Both the position numbers and the translations under genes were made by a program. 64,000 bases of DNA, from NCBI RefSeq assembly GCF_004216535.1, contig NZ_SGWX01000001.1:3162001-3226000 (forward strand), read 5' to 3'. The stretch's first letter is position 1. Each line of letters begins with the position of its first letter. Shown here piece by piece: positions 1 to 8,425 of the stretch. The stretch is from Xylanimonas ulmi. GTDB lineage: Bacteria > Actinomycetota > Actinomycetes > Actinomycetales > Cellulomonadaceae. Under the pieces are notes generated by a model that saw only the letters and a program-made list of their open reading frames with translations, was not told the DNA's origin and did no database searches.

Positions 1-1
1 A

Positions 2-1210
2 CTCGGCACCGCGCAGCTCGCGGGCCTCGCGCTCGCCTCCAACCTGCTGCTCACCGTCGTCGGCCTGTGCGTGTTCCTCGCCTACGCGACCACCGCCGTC
101 GTCGCCCGGCTCATGGGCGCGGGCCGCGAACGCGAGGCCCTGCAGGCCGGCGTCGACGGCATGTGGCTCGCGCTCGGCGTCGGCGCCGGCCTGGCGGCGC
201 TCGCCTGGCTCGGCGCGCCCGCCGCGGTCAGCGCGCTCGGCGGGACCGGCGAGGTCGCCACACACGCCGTCGCCTACCTGCGCGCCTCGGCGGCCGGGCT
301 GCCCGGCATGCTCCTGGTGCTCGCCGCGACGGGCGTGCTGCGCGGCCTCCAAGACACGCGCACGCCGCTCGCCGTCGCGTCCACCGGCGCCGTCGTCAAC
401 GCGGGCCTGAACATCACGCTCGTCTACGGCGCCGGAATGGGCATCGCCGGCTCCGGCCTCGGCACCGCGCTCACGCAGCTCGCGATGGCCGCGACGCTCA
501 CCGTCGTCGTCGTGCGGGGCGCCCGAGCCCGCGGCGCCAGCCTGCGCCCGGCCGCCGGCGGAATCTGGGCGAGCGTCGTCGCCGGCCTCCCGCTGCTGGT
601 GCGCACCGCGTCGCTGCGCCTGGCCATCCTGCTCACCGTCTCGGTCGCCACGCGCCTGGGCGACGTCACGCTCGCCGCGCACCAGATCGTGGGCAGCCTG
701 TGGGGACTGGCCGCGTTCGCGCTCGACGCCCTCGCGATCGCCGCGCAGGCCCTGGTCGGCCACGGCCTGGGCGCGCGCGACGTCGCCCACGTCCGCGCGG
801 TGCTGCGCCGCGCCCTGCGCTGGGGCATGCTCGCCGGCGTCGTCATCGGCGTCGTCATCGGCGGCGCCGGGTGGTGGCTCGCGCCGCTGTTCGGCTCCGA
901 CGACGCCGTGCGCGCGGCCGCCGCGGCGGGCCTGGCCGTGTGCGGGCTGTTCATGCCCATGGCGGGCTGGGTCTTCGTGCTCGACGGCGTCCTCATCGGC
1001 GCGGGAGACGGCCGGTACCTGGCCGCCGTCGGCATGGTGACGCTCGTCGTCTACGCCCCGGCCGCGCTCGCCGTGGCCGTCTGGGCGCCCGACGGCGCGG
1101 CGGGTGTCGCCTGGCTCTGGGCGGCGTTCGCCGGCGTCTTCATGCTCGCCCGCGCCGTGACCACGGGCGTGCGGGCCCGCGGCAGCCGGTGGATGGTCAT
1201 GGGCGCCTGA
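2..1210 (+). CDS. MATE family efflux transporter, C-terminal part (5' end outside window)
   Basis: Multidrug and toxin extrusion (MATE/DinF-like) membrane antiporter. The frame is open from base 2, so about 400 residues are seen and the N-terminus lies outside the window. The visible protein is a run of hydrophobic helices broken by short basic loops. It includes a stretch typical of MATE proteins, VLRGLQDTRTPLAVAS followed by NAGLNITLVYG, and a second-half counterpart AAHQIVGSLWGLAAFALDAL. The last helices end in a short polar tail before TGA. A strong inverted repeat follows the stop. Substrate cannot be told. It is not MurJ: the loop motifs and the second-half AAHQI motif are of the MATE type. 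Confidence 0.85.
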   Translation, partial: LGTAQLAGLALASNLLLTVVGLCVFLAYATTAVVARLMGAGREREALQAGVDGMWLALGVGAGLAALAWLGAPAAVSALGGTGEVATHAVAYLRASAAGLPGMLLVLAATGVLRGLQDTRTPLAVASTGAVVNAGLNITLVYGAGMGIAGSGLGTALTQLAMAATLTVVVVRGARARGASLRPAAGGIWASVVAGLPLLVRTASLRLAILLTVSVATRLGDVTLAAHQIVGSLWGLAAFALDALAIAAQALVGHGLGARDVAHVRAVLRRALRWGMLAGVVIGVVIGGAGWWLAPLFGSDDAVRAAAAAGLAVCGLFMPMAGWVFVLDGVLIGAGDGRYLAAVGMVTLVVYAPAALAVAVWAPDGAAGVAWLWAAFAGVFMLARAVTTGVRARGSRWMVMGA

Positions 1211-1215
1211 CACGC

Positions 1216-1256
1216 GGTCAGGCCCAGGGCGCGGCGAGCGCACCCTGGGCCTGACC
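1216..1256. terminator. Bidirectional terminator between MATE gene and S8 protease
   Basis: Inverted repeat with 14-bp perfect arms, GGTCAGGCCCAGGG at 1216-1229 and its complement at 1243-1256, around a 13-base loop. It lies between the stop codons of two convergent genes and can serve both. Confidence 0.8.
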
Positions 1257-1270
1257 CTCGCCTGGGACCG

Positions 1271-4200
1271 CTACGGCAGCGGCTTGAGGGCGAAGTCGTA
1301 GACCGTCGTCTGGCCCGCCACGATCTGGGCCTTCTTGGTCTGCGGCACGTAACCCTGCGCCGAGACGGTCACCTGGAGCGGCCCGTTCGCCTTCTGGAAC
1401 CAGTAGGCGTACGTGCCGTCCTCACCCGTGATGAGGGTGATGTCGTACGAGACGCCGTCGAGCGAGACGACCGCCCCGGACAACGGCTCGCCGGCCGCGT
1501 TCGTCACGGTCCCGGTCACCTTGCCCCAGCCGGCCGGCTGCTTGACCGTCATGGTGGCGGTCACCGACGGGTTCTCGTACGGGGTCTCGGCGCCGACCGT
1601 GATGGTCGCCGAGTAGGCGCCCGGCTGGTCGACGTCCGCCGTCATGGTGGCCACGGCCACCACCGACTTGCCCGGCTGCAGCGTGAACGTCGGCGGCTGG
1701 ACGTCCAGCCACGCGACACCCGAGCCGCCCCCGGTCGTCTGACCGGTCACGTTGAGCACCACGTGCATGTCGGGGAAGCCGATCTCGGCCGACGTCGCCG
1801 GGTCCGGCGTCTGGCAGAACGTCGAGGCGAGGTACGACGGCGCCGTCTCGGGCTCGGCGTTCGAGCCGATGTAGAACGTGCCGCCGATCGGCGCGACGAC
1901 CTCGGCCACGAGCGTGCCGCCCGCCGGGACCGTGCCCGTCACCGGGACAGTGACCATGGCGCCGCTGCCCGCCGCGACCTGGGTGGTCGCGGTGCCGATC
2001 TTCGTCATGTTGGCGTACACCAGGTCACCGGCCAGGGTGTACAGGTTCACCGTGATCGGCTGGGCCTGGGCGTTCGACTCGACGCCGAAGCTGACGGCCG
2101 AGACGTCCAGCCCCCCGCTGATGCCGAAGTCCGCCAGCGTGAAGGTGCGCAGCCACTGCGTCGGTCCGCCCGGGCAGGCGGCCGCGTTGCCCGTCACGAT
2201 GTTCTGCGACGTCGAGTGGGTCAGCGTCACCTCACCGGCCGGGATCACCGGCGCGGCCGGGGTGACCGACGTCGCGGACCCCGCGAGCTTGGACGCCTTG
2301 CCGTTCGTCGTCAGGCCGCTGCCCGGCTTGGCCTCGGCAGCGGCGCCGAACTTCGACCCCGCGGTCTTGGCCACCGTCGCCTTGCCCTCGACACCCTTGA
2401 TGACACCCTGGCTCGCGGACGACGTCGAGCCCAGCATCGCGAACTCGTCGCCGCTGGCGCCCAGGTTGACCTCGACCGGCGCGGAGCCGTTGTTGGTCAC
2501 CCGCACGTTGCGCGAGACGGAGCCGCCGATGGCGAGGTTGGCGTTGATCGCCGTCGTCGACACGGCGAGCTGACCCGCCTTGAGCTGCGCGTTGAACGTC
2601 TTGGGCGAGCCCTCGGCGATCGCCACGGCCTTGGAGGCGCCCTCGTACCCCGAGGCCGACACCTCCACGGTCCAGCGACCCTCGAACAGCAGCAGCTCGT
2701 AGGTTCCGTCGGCCGCCGTGGTGGCGTCCTTCACGTCGCCGTCCGCGGACGTCGCCGTGACGGTGGCGCCCGCGACGGGGGCCTTGGTGTTGTAGTCCTT
2801 GATCGTGCCCGCGACCGTCCCCTGCGGGGGCAGGTCGTAGGTGATCGTCAGACCCTCGTGCAGCACCGGCGCGTTGAGCGAGTACTGCGAGGCCACCGTG
2901 CCCTCGGCGTTCTCGATGCCGACGGTCGCCGAGTCGCCGTGGGCGGTCGAGGTGTCGGTGAGCGCGCCGTAGCCGAGGATGATCCGGCCGTCGGCGAGCA
3001 GCGTGACCGAGAAGTTGAGGCGGTCGGTGTTGGGCGAGTACTTGCGCACGTTGCGCCACTCGATCGTGAACGCCGCCACGCCGTCAACCGTGGTCGAGGC
3101 GGTGTACACGCCCGCGTCGGCGTCGAGGTACAGGTCGTCCCAGAACGGGTAGATCGCGGCATTCGGCGCCGCCGCGGCCGGGATCGCGCCGTTCGAGTAC
3201 GACGACGTCGCGGCCAGGAAGTTCAGGTGGCCGTTCGAGGTCAGGTACCCGGTGCTGTACGTCTTGCCGTAGAAGGAGAACGCGAACGGCAGCGCGATGG
3301 ACCCGGTGACGTCGTCACCGGTCAGCGGCAGCTTCGTCGTGCCCTGCAGGTACGCGCCCTGCGAGACCGTGCAGAAGTAGCCGTAGTCGTCAGCGCCCGC
3401 CTGGAGTGCGACGTCGAGCGTCTCATCGCCGTCCACCGTGAGCGGAAGGCTGACCGGCTCGGCGCACGCGCCCGCCGTCGCGGTCAGGGTGTACGAGCCC
3501 TCCGGGACGTCGGACACGGCGTACGTGCCGTCGGCGCCCGACGTCGCGGCGAGCCCGCCCGGGGCGATCTGGATCGAGGCGCCCGCCACCGCGGCGCCGG
3601 TGACGGCGTCGGTGACCGTGCCGGACACCGTGTGCGTCGGCGCGGCGGCGAGGTCGAAGTCGACCGTCGTCGTCTCGTCCGCGGTCACCGTGACCGCCTC
3701 GGTCTGCGGCAGCAGGCCGTACGCCGACGCCGTGGCGGTGTAGTCGCCCTCGGTGACCAGGCCCTCGAAGGCGCCGTTCGCGTCGGTGGTCAGCGTGCGG
3801 TCGTTCTCGCCGTCCAGAACCACGGTCGCACCGGCGACCGGAGCTCCCTGCGAGGTGACCGTGCCGCTCACGGTGCCCGCGGCGTCGTGCGGTGCGGCCT
3901 CGAGCAGCGCGACGACGTCGAGCTTGCCCTCGCCCCACACGTTGTTGTCCGCCGCGGTGCCGCCGCACGAGGTGTCGTCGACGTCCACGGCGGTCTGGTC
4001 GAGCAGGGCCTTGGTGCCCTCGATGTCGCCGACGAGCGACGGCGCGTAGCTCCACAGGAGCGCCACGGCGCCCGCGAGGTGCGGCGCGGCCATCGACGTG
4101 CCGTCGTAGTTCGCGTAGCCGCCGCCCGGCACCGACGAGCGCACGTTGACGCCCGGCGCCGCGAGGTTGGGCTTGGTCAGGCCGTCCTCGCCTGGTCCGC

Positions 4201-5374
4201 GTGAGGAGAAGTACGCGATCTGCCCGGAGCTGTCGAACGCGCCCGCCGAGTAGTCGATCGTGTTCGCGCCGGGTGACGACGTCGTCGAACAGGTCGGGCC
4301 GCTGTTGCCGGCCGACCAGGCGCCGAAGATGCCGGCCGCCTCCCACGCCGTGACGATGTCGGCGTACCAGTCGTCGATCGTGCCCGCCGCGCGGTAGCCC
4401 CACGAGTTGTTGACGATGTTCGGGCGCTTGCTCGGGTCAGGGTCCGACCCGTCGGTCCGCGTCGGGGCGACCTGCCACTCGCCCGCCTCGAGCAGGTCCG
4501 CGTCCTCGCAGGTGGCGCAGCCGTTCGCCTCGACCCACTGCGCGCCGGGGGCGACGCCGATCTGGTTCGAGCCGCCGTCCGAGCCGACCATGGTGCCCAT
4601 GGTGTGGGTGCCGTGCGCGTCGGCGTCACACGGGTCGCCTGACGGTCCGCAGGAGCCCGAGGTGTCGAAGAAGTTGTAGTCGTTGTCGAACGTCCCGTCG
4701 GCCTGGTAGCCGCGGTACTTCGACTCCAGCGCCGGGTGGTGGCCGTCGACGCCCGAGTCCACCGACGACACCACGATTCCGGCGCCGGTGGCCCCCATGG
4801 CCCACGCCTCGGGCGCGTGGATGGCCACCAGGCCCCACTCAGGCGCGTTCAGGCCCTTGTCGCTCGACGGACGCTCGGCGACCGGCTTCTCGGGCTCGAT
4901 CGTCACCGTCTCGTGGATCTCCTTGACCGCCGGGGCGGCGGCCAGCGCCGTGGCCAAGGCCAGGTCGCCGTCCTTGACCAGGACGCGGTTGCTGATCCAG
5001 AAGGGCTCGTAGTCGGCGCCGGCGGCGTCCAGTTGCGCGACGACGTCCTTCTGCGACTCGGCCGCGACCTTGGTCAGCGTGTCGTAGACGTACTGGCCAC
5101 GCTCGTTCCAGTCGGCGATGTCCTTGGCCGCGGACAGGTCGGCCTTGTCGGCCAACTTGACCCAGAAGTCCGCCTTCTGGCCCTTCGACAGGGCGTCGGC
5201 GGCCGCCGTCGTGAACTTGTCCTCGGCGTTCGAGGCGACGTCGGCCGTGATGACCGACGGTCCGGCCGGGGCGGCGGCTGCTGGCGCCAACCCGACGGCG
5301 GTGGTCGCGGCGAGGGTGACGACGGCGCAGACTGCCGTCGTCACCACGCCCGCGAGGGAGTGCCTTCGTTGCAC
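1271..5374 (-). CDS. Secreted S8 (subtilisin-like) serine protease with carboxypeptidase-regulatory-like repeats
   Basis: Extracellular bacillopeptidase F-type protease of 1367 residues. GTG at 5374 is chosen because GGAGG sits five bases upstream; a longer reading to 5440 has no such site. A signal peptide (about residues 1-36, ending APAAAA) is followed by a propeptide-like region and the S8 domain. The triad is Asp206 (SSVDSGVDG), His254 (DAHGTHTMG) and Ser427 (DGTSMAAPHLAG), with the oxyanion Asn in SAGNSGP. Downstream are several beta-sandwich repeats of the carboxypeptidase-regulatory type (near 518-680, 855-925 and 1280-1367, e.g. GTVSGTVTSQGAPVAGATV) and a region with many aromatic beta-strands. 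No LPXTG anchor is seen, so it is probably released or held non-covalently. Substrates are unknown. Confidence 0.9.
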   Translation of the reverse strand: MQRRHSLAGVVTTAVCAVVTLAATTAVGLAPAAAAPAGPSVITADVASNAEDKFTTAAADALSKGQKADFWVKLADKADLSAAKDIADWNERGQYVYDTLTKVAAESQKDVVAQLDAAGADYEPFWISNRVLVKDGDLALATALAAAPAVKEIHETVTIEPEKPVAERPSSDKGLNAPEWGLVAIHAPEAWAMGATGAGIVVSSVDSGVDGHHPALESKYRGYQADGTFDNDYNFFDTSGSCGPSGDPCDADAHGTHTMGTMVGSDGGSNQIGVAPGAQWVEANGCATCEDADLLEAGEWQVAPTRTDGSDPDPSKRPNIVNNSWGYRAAGTIDDWYADIVTAWEAAGIFGAWSAGNSGPTCSTTSSPGANTIDYSAGAFDSSGQIAYFSSRGPGEDGLTKPNLAAPGVNVRSSVPGGGYANYDGTSMAAPHLAGAVALLWSYAPSLVGDIEGTKALLDQTAVDVDDTSCGGTAADNNVWGEGKLDVVALLEAAPHDAAGTVSGTVTSQGAPVAGATVVLDGENDRTLTTDANGAFEGLVTEGDYTATASAYGLLPQTEAVTVTADETTTVDFDLAAAPTHTVSGTVTDAVTGAAVAGASIQIAPGGLAATSGADGTYAVSDVPEGSYTLTATAGACAEPVSLPLTVDGDETLDVALQAGADDYGYFCTVSQGAYLQGTTKLPLTGDDVTGSIALPFAFSFYGKTYSTGYLTSNGHLNFLAATSSYSNGAIPAAAAPNAAIYPFWDDLYLDADAGVYTASTTVDGVAAFTIEWRNVRKYSPNTDRLNFSVTLLADGRIILGYGALTDTSTAHGDSATVGIENAEGTVASQYSLNAPVLHEGLTITYDLPPQGTVAGTIKDYNTKAPVAGATVTATSADGDVKDATTAADGTYELLLFEGRWTVEVSASGYEGASKAVAIAEGSPKTFNAQLKAGQLAVSTTAINANLAIGGSVSRNVRVTNNGSAPVEVNLGASGDEFAMLGSTSSASQGVIKGVEGKATVAKTAGSKFGAAAEAKPGSGLTTNGKASKLAGSATSVTPAAPVIPAGEVTLTHSTSQNIVTGNAAACPGGPTQWLRTFTLADFGISGGLDVSAVSFGVESNAQAQPITVNLYTLAGDLVYANMTKIGTATTQVAAGSGAMVTVPVTGTVPAGGTLVAEVVAPIGGTFYIGSNAEPETAPSYLASTFCQTPDPATSAEIGFPDMHVVLNVTGQTTGGGSGVAWLDVQPPTFTLQPGKSVVAVATMTADVDQPGAYSATITVGAETPYENPSVTATMTVKQPAGWGKVTGTVTNAAGEPLSGAVVSLDGVSYDITLITGEDGTYAYWFQKANGPLQVTVSAQGYVPQTKKAQIVAGQTTVYDFALKPLP

Positions 5375-5718
5375 GGATCCTCCAGGAAGACGGCGCCCGC
5401 ACTGGTCGCGCAGGCGACACGTTGCCGCGTCGGTCGACACGACGACTGCAAACCTCCTGTGTAGTTACCCCGGGCGACAAGGCTGGCCCTGGTGCAGTTG
5501 GCGGGCACTTGCCGGACGGGCACGGCGCGCGCAACCGGCTCGGATGCGGTCGGTCGGCGGGCAGAGCGCGGGCAGCGGGTCCGTTGAGGGCGCGAAATGG
5601 ACCGAAATGCGGAATTCACCCGGATGAATTTGCGCGAAACATCGGATCTGGTACGCATATGCCCACCGGCGACCCGCAGGAGGAGGTCGGGACGCAGTCG
5701 ACCTTCGGGGGACGATGG
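5375..5718. promoter_or_regulatory. Divergent intergenic region between S8 protease and winged-helix regulator
   Basis: About 340 bases without a supported gene. It contains the protease ribosome site (5375-5383) and a perfect 6-bp inverted repeat AATTCA/TGAATT at 5613-5630 with a six-base spacer, an AT-rich spot in otherwise GC-rich DNA and a possible operator. TTGCGC at 5630-5635 and TACGCA at 5652-5657, 16 bases apart, could be a weak plus-strand promoter. Operator and promoter roles are inference. Confidence 0.4.
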
Positions 5719-6459
5719 ATGAGCGCACTGACGCAAGGGCCTGCCGTGTCGGAACCGGGGTACGTGCTCTGCGTCGGGCTGTCGCTCGCACAGATCCGTG
5801 AGGTCACCATGGCGCTCGCCGGCCGCGCCGCAGTGCTCGCCGTCGCCGACACCGACGCGGCGCGCGCGCTGCTCGGCCCGCCCGATGCCGGCCCGCCGGT
5901 CGAGTCCGTGCCGCCTGTGCCGCCCGTCACGTCGACCGAGTTCGGGCCCGACCTGGGCGCCATGCCCCGGCCGCAGGCCACCACGATCACCCTGACGCCG
6001 GCGCATCTGCTCGCCGGGCCGCCGCGCCACGCGGTCACCACCGCGACGCGGTCGACACCCGCGTCGGGGACGGCGTACCGCGGGACCTCGCAGACGCTCG
6101 CAGCGGGTGCGGCGCAGGCGGACGCCGTCACCGCGCCCGTCACCGGCGGCGTCCCGCTCGTGACACTGCACCGCGGGCCGTTGAGCGTCGACCTGGCGAC
6201 CCGCGAGGTCACCGCGCGCGGGATGCGGGTCCACCTGTCTCGGCGCGAGTTCGACCTGCTGGCCGCGCTCGCCTCCGACGTCGGGCGGGTGTGGTCGTTC
6301 GAGGAGCTGACCCTGCTGGTGTGGCGGCAGGGCTACCTCGGCGACGCCGACCACGTCACCTCGGCGGTCAAGCGCCTGCGCAAGCGCCTCGGCCCGGTGC
6401 CGGGCCTGGAGGTCGCCTCGGTCCGCGGCGTCGGGTACCGCCTCGTCGTGCCCGCCTGA
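5719..6459 (+). CDS. Winged helix-turn-helix transcriptional regulator (OmpR/PhoB-type output domain, no receiver)
   Basis: Putative DNA-binding regulator of 246 residues. The C-terminal ~95 residues form a Trans_reg_C winged helix: FDLLAALASDVGRVWSFEEL, then DADHVTSAVKRLRKRLG (recognition helix) and VRGVGYRLV (wing). The N-terminal half has GYVLCVGLSLAQIREVTMAL and an Ala/Pro-rich linker but no phospho-acceptor receiver motif, so it is not a classical response regulator. ATG 5719 follows GGGGGAC; an in-frame ATG at 5659 would add 20 residues. It diverges from the secreted protease, and a terminator follows. Control of the protease is possible but only inferred from position. Confidence 0.75.
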   Translation: MSALTQGPAVSEPGYVLCVGLSLAQIREVTMALAGRAAVLAVADTDAARALLGPPDAGPPVESVPPVPPVTSTEFGPDLGAMPRPQATTITLTPAHLLAGPPRHAVTTATRSTPASGTAYRGTSQTLAAGAAQADAVTAPVTGGVPLVTLHRGPLSVDLATREVTARGMRVHLSRREFDLLAALASDVGRVWSFEELTLLVWRQGYLGDADHVTSAVKRLRKRLGPVPGLEVASVRGVGYRLVVPA

Positions 6460-6467
6460 CATGCGAA

Positions 6468-6498
6468 GGCCCCGGCTCCCTCGCGGGGAGCCGGGGCC
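6468..6498. terminator. Bidirectional terminator between winged-helix gene and rplI
   Basis: Stem of 13 bp, GGCCCCGGCTCCC at 6468-6480 and complement at 6486-6498, with a five-base loop. It lies between convergent stop codons at 6459 and 6521. Confidence 0.85.
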
Positions 6499-6520
6499 CT
6501 CGATCAGCTCAGGGCGCGCC

Positions 6521-6970
6521 TCAGGCGGCGACGACCCTGACCGTGATCTTGGCCGACACCTCGGGGTGCAGGCGCACCGACACGGTGTACTCACCGGTCG
6601 ACTTGATCGGCTGGGCGATCTCGATCTTGCGCTTGTCGACGGCGGGGGCGCCGGCGGCGACAGCCGCGGCGGCGATGTCCGCCGTCGTGACCGCGCCGAA
6701 CAGGCGGCCGGACTCGCCGGCCTTCGCCTTGACGACGACGACGTTGGCGGCGATCGCCGCGGCCGTGGCCTTGGCCTCGTCGAGCGTCGCGATCTCGCGG
6801 GCCTTGCGGGCCTTGCGGATCGCGGCGACCTGCGACTCGTAGCCCTTGGTCCACGGGGTCGCGAGGTTGCGCGGAATCAGGTAGTTGCGGGCGTACCCGT
6901 CCTTGACGTCGATGACGTCGCCGGGCTCACCGAGACCGGTGACCTCGTGGGTCAGGATCAGCTTGGCCAT
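6521..6970 (-). CDS. rplI: 50S ribosomal protein L9
   Basis: L9, 149 residues, the usual length, binds 23S rRNA at the base of the L1 stalk. It starts [19 protein letters not shown] and shows the signature [14 protein letters not shown], followed by the long connecting helix rich in Lys and Ala and the C-terminal domain. It is the last gene of the minus-strand block rpsF-ssb-rpsR-rplI, 20 bases after rpsR, and is followed by a strong terminator. Confidence 0.97.
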   Translation of the reverse strand: MAKLILTHEVTGLGEPGDVIDVKDGYARNYLIPRNLATPWTKGYESQVAAIRKARKAREIATLDEAKATAAAIAANVVVVKAKAGESGRLFGAVTTADIAAAAVAAGAPAVDKRKIEIAQPIKSTGEYTVSVRLHPEVSAKITVRVVAA

Positions 6971-6990
6971 GATTGAGTGATCCTTTCCGG

Positions 6991-7227
6991 TCAGCGGGCC
7001 GAGGACGAGTACGGCAGCAGCGCCATCTCACGCGCGTTCTTCACCGCACGGGCGATCTGGCGCTGCTCCTGGACGGAGACGCCGGTCACGCGACGCGCGC
7101 GGATCTTGCCGCGGTCGGAGATGAACTTGCGCAGCAGCGCGGTGTCCTTGTAGTCGACGACCTCGATCTTGGCCGTCTTGAGCGGGTTCGACTTCTTCTT
7201 GGGCTTGCGCACCACAGGCTTCGCCAT
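6991..7227 (-). CDS. rpsR: 30S ribosomal protein S18
   Basis: S18, 78 residues, pairs with S6 on the small-subunit platform. The basic start [17 protein letters not shown] is followed by the S18 core [25 protein letters not shown] and [17 protein letters not shown]. It lies between ssb and rplI. The zinc-binding cysteines found in some S18 paralogs are absent, so this is the C-minus form. Confidence 0.97.
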   Translation of the reverse strand: MAKPVVRKPKKKSNPLKTAKIEVVDYKDTALLRKFISDRGKIRARRVTGVSVQEQRQIARAVKNAREMALLPYSSSAR

Positions 7228-7287
7228 GGTGTTGCTCCTTCTTCAGGAAAAGGTGATCTGGGGACAGGTGGCGCGGCGCCGAGCAGA

Positions 7288-7848
7288 TCAGAACGGAGGC
7301 TCGTCGTTGAACGAGCCGCCCGAGGACGCGGGGCCCGCAGAGGCCCACGGGTCGTTCTGCTGCTGAGGTCCGCCACCGGAGGATCCGAAGCCCCCACCCT
7401 GGCCGTAGCCGCCACCGGGCTGGCTGTAGCCACCCTGGTTGCCGCCACCGCCGAAACCGCCACCGCCACCGCCGCCACCCGAGCGCTGGGCACGGGTGAC
7501 CTTCGCCGAGGCGTTTCTCAGCGACGGGCCGACCTCGTCGACCTGCAGCTCGACGACGGTGCGCTTCTCGCCCTCACGCGTCTCGTACGAGCGCTGCGTC
7601 AGACGGCCCTGCACGATGACGCGCATGCCCTTCGTCAGCGACTCGGCGACGTTCTCGGCCGTCTCGCGCCAGACCGAGCAGGACAAGAACAGGCTCTCGC
7701 CGTCCTTCCACTCATTGGCCTGACGGTCGAAGGTGCGCGGCGTGGACGCGATCCGGAAGTTCGCGACGGCAGCGCCCGAGGGCGTGAACCGCAGCTCCGG
7801 GTCCGCGACGAGGTTTCCGACCACCGTGACGACGGTCTCACCAGCCAT
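7288..7848 (-). CDS. ssb: Single-stranded DNA-binding protein
   Basis: SSB, 186 residues: an OB fold over the first ~115 residues ([25 protein letters not shown], then [20 protein letters not shown]), a Gly/Gln-rich flexible linker, and the acidic tip ending DEPPF that recruits replication and repair proteins. It is cotranscribed with rpsF upstream and rpsR downstream, a common bacterial order. Confidence 0.96.
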   Translation of the reverse strand: MAGETVVTVVGNLVADPELRFTPSGAAVANFRIASTPRTFDRQANEWKDGESLFLSCSVWRETAENVAESLTKGMRVIVQGRLTQRSYETREGEKRTVVELQVDEVGPSLRNASAKVTRAQRSGGGGGGGGFGGGGNQGGYSQPGGGYGQGGGFGSSGGGPQQQNDPWASAGPASSGGSFNDEPPF

Positions 7849-7958
7849 GCCATGCTCCTTCGTTCACCGGTCGATTGCGCGAGTTGGTTCGGGCAGATCC
7901 CATCAGACGCCACTGACAGCGGCGACCTGAGGGCGGGTTGTGGTGCTTCGGATCGGTC

Positions 7959-8249
7959 TCAGCGAGCGTCGCGGCGCAGGATCTTGGTCCGCAGCACGGC
8001 CTCGTTGAGGCCCAGCTGGCGGTCGAGCTCCTTGGCGGTCGCGACCGAGGCGGTGAAGTCCACGACGGCGTAGATGCCCTCGGACTTCTTCTTGATGTCG
8101 AACGCCAGGCGGCGTCGACCCCAGATGTCCACCTTGTCCACGGAACCACCCTCGGTCGGGACGACCGACAGGTACTTCTCGAGCGACGGGGCGACGGTGC
8201 GCTCATCGACCTCAGGGTCCAGGATCACCATCAGTTCGTACTGACGCAT
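7959..8249 (-). CDS. rpsF: 30S ribosomal protein S6
   Basis: S6, 96 residues, the platform partner of S18. The start [18 protein letters not shown] is placed at ATG 8249, preceded by AGGAGGTGGG; an in-frame extension to 8357 has no support. The core [25 protein letters not shown] is standard. It is the first gene of the block, and its promoter should lie in 8250-8425, but I see no clear -35/-10 pair there. Confidence 0.96.
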   Translation of the reverse strand: MRQYELMVILDPEVDERTVAPSLEKYLSVVPTEGGSVDKVDIWGRRRLAFDIKKKSEGIYAVVDFTASVATAKELDRQLGLNEAVLRTKILRRDAR

Positions 8250-8425
8250 GAGTACAACCCACCTCCTCTGGTCTAGGCGGTCACGGTCCATCCGTGACAG
8301 GAGGGTCTGTGCGTCGCTGCGCCTGCCTCGCGGGATTGCGAGCGCAGACACAGACAATCACCCAGGGTACCCGACGACGCGGGCCCCGCCGTCCTCGTGC
8401 GCCGACGCGCTCGTGCTGCTGCGCG

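Noticed and set aside
2..1210. Possibility that the first gene is the missing murJ
   Set aside because: Its motifs (RGLQDTRTP, AAHQIVGSLW) are of the MATE/DinF type, not MurJ.
1763..4204. Long antisense open frame of about 813 codons opposite the S8 protease
   Set aside because: Arg/Gly-rich product with no domain pattern; a GC-codon shadow of a well supported gene.
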